From Oscillospiraceae bacterium (GTDB taxonomy: Bacteria > Bacillota > Clostridia > Oscillospirales > Ruminococcaceae), in assembly GCA_031281115.1 (NCBI GenBank), contig JAITFV010000293.1:1-5647 (forward strand): a stretch of 5,647 bases of DNA. Reading direction: 5' to 3'. Shown piece after piece: positions 1 through 3,391 of the stretch. A model generated the notes under the pieces. It searched no databases and was not told the origin of the DNA. It saw only the letters and a program-made list of their open reading frames with translations. The translations under genes were made by a program, and so were the position numbers. Each line of letters opens with the position of its first letter. Positions within the stretch are counted from its first letter, which is position 1.

Positions 1-185
1 AAAAGCATATCCGCGCCGAGCGCCATCCCGCATTGAAAGACTGTGAAATCATCGTTTATTAACTCATCCGCTTCGGTACGGAGCGCGGCTTTCAGCTCTT
101 CCATGCCATCATCGGAACTGAACGATTCATAAAGTTTTTTTGGTCGATAGCCGGTGAAAGAGCAGATTTTATTGATAAAATTCAA
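1..185 (-). CDS. SLOG-family (DUF1273/YpsA-like) protein, N-terminal part only
   Basis: The minus strand is open from a TTG at 185-183 to the window edge (61 codons, no stop). The product starts MNFINKICSFTGYRP and ends at the edge with FQCGMALGADML. The pattern C-x-FTG[HY]RP-x-KL, then an LK-x-x-L helix, then F-x-x-GMA-x-G-x-D is what I know from Clostridial SLOG/DUF1273 proteins, Rossmann-like folds related to YpsA and proposed to bind nucleotide-type ligands. Their biochemical role is mostly unknown. The TTG start is chosen because GAAGAGGT on the minus strand (199-192) ends 6 bases before it and the family motif begins a few residues in; an in-frame ATT at 191-189 is less likely. TATAAC on the minus strand (217-212) could be a -10 element, but no convincing -35 accompanies it. 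The gene is divergent from the MarR operon and separated from it by the hairpin cluster, so a functional link is not implied. The C-terminal two thirds lie outside the window. Confidence 0.8.
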   Translation of the reverse strand, partial: MNFINKICSFTGYRPKKLYESFSSDDGMEELKAALRTEADELINDDFTVFQCGMALGADML

Positions 186-219
186 ATTAATACCTCTTCA
201 GTTTTTATGTTGTTATAGC

Positions 220-299
220 CAGTTAAGTTAAAAACGCTAAAGCGTTTTTAACCCGCGGCGTATACGCCGCGAACCGCCAAAGGCGGCTTGACTTGATTG
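220..299. repeat. Three-hairpin palindromic cluster, left unit (possible cloverleaf)
   Basis: Three stem-loops follow one another. The first is a 12-bp perfect stem at 227-238/241-252 with a 2-base gap (AAAAACGCT with AGCGTTTTT at its core). The second is an 18-base perfect palindrome at 254-271 (CGCGGCGTATACGCCGCG). The third is a 5-bp stem at 274-278/282-286 around AAA. A 9-bp outer stem, 220-228 with 291-299, can close all three if two G-U pairs are allowed; it competes for two bases with the first stem. Those G-U pairs exist only in a rightward RNA. No ORF or recognised RNA family explains the structure. The first stem has A and T runs on its flanks and could act as a weak terminator, but no gene inside the window reads into it. 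A structured intergenic repeat is the likeliest identity. Confidence 0.7.
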
Positions 300-300
300 C

Positions 301-384
301 ATAGCTGATTGTCCGTGCTGATGGCACGGTGGCAAGCGCCGCTTGCCGAGAAAACACTTTGGTGTTTTCAATTTAATCAGCTAT
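301..384. repeat. Three-hairpin palindromic cluster, right unit (cloverleaf)
   Basis: A perfect 10-bp outer stem, ATAGCTGATT at 301-310 with AATCAGCTAT at 375-384, encloses three perfect hairpins. They are CCGTGC/GCACGG at 313-318/324-329 (5-base loop), GGCAAGC/GCTTGCC at 331-337/341-347 (3-base loop) and GAAAACAC/GTGTTTTC at 350-357/362-369 (4-base loop). The shape is a four-way junction and begins two bases after the left unit ends. It is not a tRNA: there is no TTC-type arm, no 7-base anticodon loop and no conserved tRNA bases. Candidate explanations are a palindromic genomic repeat (REP- or MITE-like), a structured RNA, or a protein-binding or recombination site. No function can be assigned from sequence alone. 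Confidence 0.75.
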
Positions 385-430
385 ATTTTACAATTATATA
401 TTAATTAACAAAAAAAGTCAATAATAACCC
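385..430. other. AT-rich stretch upstream of the MarR promoter
   Basis: This stretch is very AT-rich (A runs and TAT/TTAAT tracts) and lies between the hairpin cluster and the -35 element at 431. It contains no ORF. It could serve as an UP-element-like region for the strong promoter that follows, but nothing specific can be recognised. Confidence 0.3.
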
Positions 431-459
431 TTGACAATTATTTCTAACTGTGATACAAT
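431..459 (+). promoter_or_regulatory. Sigma-70/SigA-type promoter of the MarR-lipoprotein operon
   Basis: A consensus -35 TTGACA (431-436) and a -10 TACAAT (454-459) are separated by exactly 17 bases. A TG at 451-452 gives an extended -10. Transcription should begin near 466, leaving a leader of about 32 bases before the MarR start. The 42 bases from 431 to 472 recur with three mismatches upstream of the efflux adaptor gene (1436-1477). Confidence 0.9.
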
Positions 460-472
460 GTAACGGTGTTAG
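444..472. promoter_or_regulatory. Candidate MarR operator, copy 1
   Basis: A nested inverted repeat is centred on base 458: outer arms CTAAC (444-448) and GTTAG (468-472), inner arms TACA (454-457) and TGTA (459-462). Ten of fourteen symmetric pairs match. It covers the -10 element and the expected start of transcription, so a bound dimer would block RNA polymerase. A second, overlapping near-palindrome, TAACGGTGTTA at 461-471, is an alternative core. Assignment to the adjacent MarR protein is inferred from position and from conservation at the second promoter. Confidence 0.6.
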
Positions 473-486
473 CTATTGTGAGAAAA

Positions 487-490
487 GAGG
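487..490 (+). promoter_or_regulatory. Ribosome binding site fixing the MarR start at 498
   Basis: GAGG within AGAGGAAAG lies 7 bases before the ATG at 498. The frame is also open from a GTG at 450, but that codon lies inside the spacer and -10 region of the promoter and upstream of the likely transcription start. The ATG at 498 is therefore the real start. Confidence 0.8.
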
Positions 491-497
491 AAAGCTG

Positions 498-938
498 ATG
501 AACTATGATGAGTTGGCAGTAAAGCTGCTCGAAAATATGAAAGCGCTTTTCAGGGCGAAAACGCACCAACGCATAAATGACGCTATGTGCGGCGAGGCTT
601 TCGGGCTTCAGTACATAGCCTTGAACGGCGGAAGTGTGCTTCCGGGCGATATCAGCGCAGAAATGAATGTCAGTTCGGCGCGGGTCGCTGCTGCACTTAA
701 TAACCTTGAAAATAAAGGTTTGATTACCCGGCGAACTGATAAAAATGACCGCCGGAAGGTCATAGTTGAAATTACGCCGGAAGGTAGAGAAATCGCCGAA
801 AAACAATGGAAAAATATAGTTGACGGTGCGACAAAACTTCTTAATCTGCTTGGTGAAAACGATGCAAGGGAATATGTCCGTATTATGGGCAGAATGACAG
901 AGGTGATGCCGGAACTGTGGAAAAGCTGGAGTTTATGA
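498..938 (+). CDS. MarR-family winged-helix transcriptional regulator
   Basis: The 146-residue product is the normal MarR length. Residues 1-45 are helical dimerisation and linker sequence. Residues 48-74 form the helix-turn-helix (LPGDISAEMNV, then recognition helix VSSARVAAALNNLENKG). Residues 75-95 form the wing (LITRRTDKNDRRKVIVEITPEG), with the usual acidic-Arg signature at D81, D84 and R86. Residues 97-146 are the C-terminal dimerisation helices. MarR proteins are dimeric cytoplasmic repressors or activators that often sense small toxic molecules and control efflux. The gene sits behind a promoter whose 42-base core is repeated before the RND efflux genes, which suggests it represses both units. 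Its last codons overlap the next gene by ATGA. I cannot predict the ligand from the sequence. Confidence 0.93.
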   Translation: MNYDELAVKLLENMKALFRAKTHQRINDAMCGEAFGLQYIALNGGSVLPGDISAEMNVSSARVAAALNNLENKGLITRRTDKNDRRKVIVEITPEGREIAEKQWKNIVDGATKLLNLLGENDAREYVRIMGRMTEVMPELWKSWSL

Positions 939-1372
939 GAATATTCGTTATAATATTAATAATTATTTTATCCTGTTCTTGTACTCGCTCACCGGAACCG
1001 GAAATCGAAACCACCATATCTTGTCTTGCTGATTTAATCTTAGAAAGCGCGGAATTCCCCGCGATGATTACGCTCACAGAGCCGAGCGACATTGAAGCCT
1101 TGTTGCCGGACATAAACTTCAATGAAATTGAAGAAATCGTGCTTATACAACAGGCATTATCGGTGCATCTTACAGAAGTAATTTTAATAAAACCCGCCTC
1201 GCCCGAAGTCATGAGTGTTCTGCTTGAAAGACAGAAAATATTAAAGGAACAGCTTGCTTTTTATCCCGCGCAAGTATTGTCGGCAGAGGCATCAGTTATC
1301 GGAACTTTTCACAATATTGCATATTTAATATGCCATGAAGACGCGGAAAAAATCAGTAGACCTCTCGCGTAA
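935..1372 (+). CDS. DUF4358-like small lipoprotein
   Basis: The 145-residue product starts at an ATG overlapping the MarR stop (ATGA at 935-938), implying translational coupling; GGAG at 928-931 is close. A GTG at 917 with GAGGTG upstream would add six residues and remains possible. The N-terminus, MRIFVIILIIILSCSC, is a short hydrophobic signal followed by Cys14 and Cys16. ILSC is a slightly irregular lipobox, so membrane anchoring on the outer face is likely but not certain. The mature part matches my memory of Firmicutes DUF4358 lipoproteins: an L-x-L segment around residues 45-60, EEIVLIQQ at 66-73, VILIKP at 82-87, a helix ending RQKILKEQLAFYPAQ (99-113), then VIGTFHNIAYLICHED (121-136). 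The family's function is unknown. Co-transcription with MarR suggests a role tied to the same stress. The last codons overlap a possible minus-strand sigma remnant, so its C-terminus may have been altered. Confidence 0.75.
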   Translation: MRIFVIILIIILSCSCTRSPEPEIETTISCLADLILESAEFPAMITLTEPSDIEALLPDINFNEIEEIVLIQQALSVHLTEVILIKPASPEVMSVLLERQKILKEQLAFYPAQVLSAEASVIGTFHNIAYLICHEDAEKISRPLA

Positions 1373-1430
1373 CTTGCTTAAAAACATCTTCAGCAGCTTG
1401 CGGGTCGCGTAGTATGTTAATGACTGTAAA
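1356..1430 (-). pseudogene. Possible remnant of a sigma-70/ECF sigma factor (region 2 fragment)
   Basis: Read on the minus strand, about 25 codons give FTVINI followed by LRDPQAAEDVFKQVTREVY and then a TGA at 1355-1353. The string IL-R-DPQ-x-AEDV-x-Q-x-x-x-x-x-Y is the hallmark of sigma region 2.1-2.2, as in ECF sigmas with ILRDPQ-x-AEDV-x-QETFLR-x-Y. Upstream the frame stays open into the promoter repeat but loses any resemblance, and no start codon or ribosome site is present. Only a fragment exists, so it cannot encode a working sigma factor. The resemblance covers just 20-25 residues, so chance cannot be excluded. Confidence 0.4.
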
Positions 1431-1435
1431 AACTA

Positions 1436-1464
1436 TTGACAATTCTTTCTGACTGTGATACAAT
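1436..1464 (+). promoter_or_regulatory. Sigma-70/SigA-type promoter of the RND efflux operon
   Basis: TTGACA (1436-1441) and TACAAT (1459-1464) have 17-base spacing and an extended TG at 1456-1457. The block 1436-1477 matches 431-472 at 39 of 42 positions and is then unrelated, so the two copies share exactly the promoter-operator unit and not their leaders. The start of transcription is expected near 1471, giving a leader of about 34 bases. No intrinsic terminator is visible between the lipoprotein gene and this promoter, so some read-through from the MarR operon is possible. Confidence 0.9.
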
Positions 1465-1477
1465 GTAACAGTGTTAG
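1449..1477. promoter_or_regulatory. Candidate MarR operator, copy 2
   Basis: The same nested inverted repeat as at 444-472 is centred on 1463: CTGAC/GTTAG outer arms and TACA/TGTA inner arms. Again ten of fourteen pairs match, because the pair lost in the outer arm is replaced by an extra inner T-A pair (1456/1470). The overlapping palindrome TAACAGTGTTA (1466-1476) is perfect here around a central G. Conservation of these bases at a second site is the best evidence that they bind a regulator, presumably the MarR encoded at 498-938. Confidence 0.6.
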
Positions 1478-1504
1478 TTAAAAATGTGCTAAGGAGATTT
1501 CTTA

Positions 1505-3391
1505 ATGTTCAGTAAAAACAAAAAGATTAAAATCGCAGCTTCCTGCATCGCTTTGCTCTTGGTAGGTTCTATACTTACAGGCGTCGCTCTCAACAGTACT
1601 GATACGGCTGTTAATGCGGAATCAAGCAACGGTTCTGCGGCGAGCGAGCTTTGGGTGGATACTGTTATGCCGGAAGCGGGTGAAATTTCTGTTGTCAGCG
1701 AATACATAGGAGTCATCGAATCAGCCGGTCAGGCGACTGTTTTCCCGAAGGTTTCCGGTGAAGTTCTGTTTGTGCATTTTAACGAGGGTGACACAGTATC
1801 GGCGGGGGATATTTTGTTTGAAATAGATTCCTCCGCTCTTCAAAGCGCTTTTTCACAAAGTCAGACGGCTCTGTCGCTGGCGCAGTCAAGAGCAGACCAA
1901 AACCTGTCCATGGCAATTAATAATTTGAATAATTTCAATTATAACGTTGAGCACGGGCATGATATGACGATTAGAAATGCCTTGAACGCAATTGATAATG
2001 CATATACGGCATTGAATAACGCTTTAATCAACAGCAATAACGCTGCTATATCGGTGGAAGCTGCTGCAATAGCCGGCAATAACGCCGCTCACGCTGTCAG
2101 CAGTGCCGAAATAGCGAGCAATAATATAGGCAGCACGATTAACAGCGCGGAAATAACAAGCGGTAACGCAGAGCTGGCTGTTAACTCGGCTTTAGGGGCG
2201 CAAAACAATGCAAGGATAGCCGTTGATGCGGCAGAAAACAGATTAAACTCTGCCACCGTAGCTTTTAATATAGCCAGACGGCAATTGCGGGATTTCGTTG
2301 ATGAAGGTATTTATCCTATTTCGATGATTCAGCTGCAGGCCGCGGGAGTAGAAGACCAGGTAGAAGAGCAATTAAGAGATGCTCGTGCACACGCGCTGCT
2401 TGCCGTTGAGGCGGCGGAGCTCGGCGTTGAACAGGCGAGAAATGCTTATGAATTAGCAACTGTAAGTGTTGAGCAGGCAAAAAATACTGCCGGATTATCA
2501 GAAATAAATCTTGAACAAGCCAAAAGCGCGGCTGACTCGACGGATATTGGTATCCGGCAAGCCCGGAATGCAGTCAGTTCAACAGAATTAAATATTGAAC
2601 AAGCGAGAAACGGCGTCGCATTATCAGAACTAAGCGTTGAACAGGCAGAGTTGAATTTAAGAAAAGCATATGAAGCTTACGAAACGGCACTGATAATGGT
2701 CAGCCAACAACAGGGAAATGTCGCAATGCAGGTTGAACAGGCGAGAATAAATACGAATTTCAGTGACCAGCAGATTGCTCTTGCACGAATGGAAGACGAC
2801 TTGAAGAATTTCACTATAACCGCCCCTATCAGCGGCGTAATAGAGAGACGCAACGTTGACCCGTTTAATATAGCGACTCCTCAGGCACCCGCTTTTATAA
2901 TCTCCGATAATAACGGCATGGTTGTATCCTTCAGGGTACCGAGGAGCGCATATACTTATATAAGTCTCGGAGACGAAATAATATTTAATGACGGTTTTTC
3001 CGATTATACGGCAATCATAGCAGAAATGTCTGCAACAGTAGATATGGGCGGGCTGTTTACCGTCAAGGCGAGGATTAAGGACTCTTCCGCAACACTTTTA
3101 ATTGGTGCTTCCGTAAGAGTTTCAGTAGGCACACAAAACGCCGAAAACACAGTATTGATTCCGATTAATGCGGTTTACTACGATAACGGCGCGCCGTATG
3201 TATACATAATTGAAAACGAACTCGCTAAAAAGATTTATATCGAAACCGGTATATTTGATTCACAGTATATACAGGTTTTGTCCGGTGTATCGACTGCCGA
3301 CCGGATTATAATCACATGGAGTGCGAGACTGGCAGACGGCGTTTCGGTCGCGTTAATTTCCGAAATGAATAAAGAAAGTGAAAACGAATGA
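1505..3391 (+). CDS. RND efflux periplasmic adaptor (membrane fusion protein) with extended coiled coil
   Basis: The 628-residue product starts at an ATG 8 bases after AAGGAG (1491-1496). Residues 11-29 form a hydrophobic anchor or signal; a signal-peptidase site after VNA (36-38) is possible, and no lipobox is seen. Residues 50-108 hold the first half of the lipoyl and barrel region (SEYIGVIESAGQATVFPKV, SGEVLFVHFNEGDTVSAGD). Residues 110-435 are Ala/Asn/Gln-rich coiled coil with a turn near 263-280. Residues 436-465 complete the lipoyl domain (TITAPISGVIERR), 466-545 form a beta barrel and 546-620 a membrane-proximal domain. This is the HlyD/AcrA-type adaptor order, which links an inner-membrane RND pump to an exit duct. 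AcrA has about 400 residues, so the excess lies in the hairpin. ATGA overlap with the permease gene shows the partner. TolC docking is uncertain because the R-x3-L-x6-S tip motif is not matched exactly. Confidence 0.92.
   Translation: MFSKNKKIKIAASCIALLLVGSILTGVALNSTDTAVNAESSNGSAASELWVDTVMPEAGEISVVSEYIGVIESAGQATVFPKVSGEVLFVHFNEGDTVSAGDILFEIDSSALQSAFSQSQTALSLAQSRADQNLSMAINNLNNFNYNVEHGHDMTIRNALNAIDNAYTALNNALINSNNAAISVEAAAIAGNNAAHAVSSAEIASNNIGSTINSAEITSGNAELAVNSALGAQNNARIAVDAAENRLNSATVAFNIARRQLRDFVDEGIYPISMIQLQAAGVEDQVEEQLRDARAHALLAVEAAELGVEQARNAYELATVSVEQAKNTAGLSEINLEQAKSAADSTDIGIRQARNAVSSTELNIEQARNGVALSELSVEQAELNLRKAYEAYETALIMVSQQQGNVAMQVEQARINTNFSDQQIALARMEDDLKNFTITAPISGVIERRNVDPFNIATPQAPAFIISDNNGMVVSFRVPRSAYTYISLGDEIIFNDGFSDYTAIIAEMSATVDMGGLFTVKARIKDSSATLLIGASVRVSVGTQNAENTVLIPINAVYYDNGAPYVYIIENELAKKIYIETGIFDSQYIQVLSGVSTADRIIITWSARLADGVSVALISEMNKESENE
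2033..2242 (+). repeat. 14-residue (42-base) repeats in the ascending coiled-coil arm
   Basis: Residues 177-246 of the adaptor are five units of 14 residues with Asn-Asn or Gly-Asn at 178, 192, 206, 220 and 234, for example SNNAAISVEAAAIA and GNNAAHAVSSAEIA. Weaker units extend on both sides (D164, N248). Fourteen residues equal two heptads, so the pattern keeps helix packing in register. It probably arose by internal duplication followed by divergence. Confidence 0.8.
2426..2677 (+). repeat. 14-residue (42-base) repeats in the descending coiled-coil arm
   Basis: Residues 308-391 are six units beginning VEQA, VEQA, LEQA, IRQA, IEQA and VEQA at 308, 322, 336, 350, 364 and 378, exactly 14 apart. 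A further VEQA at 410 is out of phase by four residues, after the break SQQQGN. This arm is Gln/Glu-rich whereas the opposite arm is Asn/Ser-rich, so the two were probably expanded separately with the same unit length. Confidence 0.85.

Noticed and set aside
227..252. Intrinsic terminator
   Set aside because: The stem is mostly A-T with only four central G-C pairs plus the closing pairs, and no gene in the window transcribes into it. It fits better as one arm of the hairpin cluster.
301..384. A tRNA gene, suggested by the cloverleaf shape
   Set aside because: The arms lack the anticodon loop size, the T-arm sequence and the conserved tRNA bases, and the stem lengths do not fit.
450..497. Longer MarR reading frame starting at GTG 450
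   Set aside because: The extra codons fall within the promoter spacer, the -10 hexamer and the start of transcription. ATG 498 has a well-placed ribosome site and gives the usual family length.
444..806. Minus-strand ORF of 120 codons opposite the MarR gene
   Set aside because: It lies antisense to a clear MarR gene, has no ribosome site, and its translation resembles no family.
883..1212. Minus-strand ORF opposite the lipoprotein gene
   Set aside because: It is a shadow of the coding frame on the other strand; its Ser/Ile-rich translation has no recognisable domain.
2033..2677. CRISPR-like or satellite DNA repeats of 42 bases
   Set aside because: The periodicity is at protein level (14 residues, two heptads) inside an open coding frame. 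The DNA units are diverged and there are no spacers.
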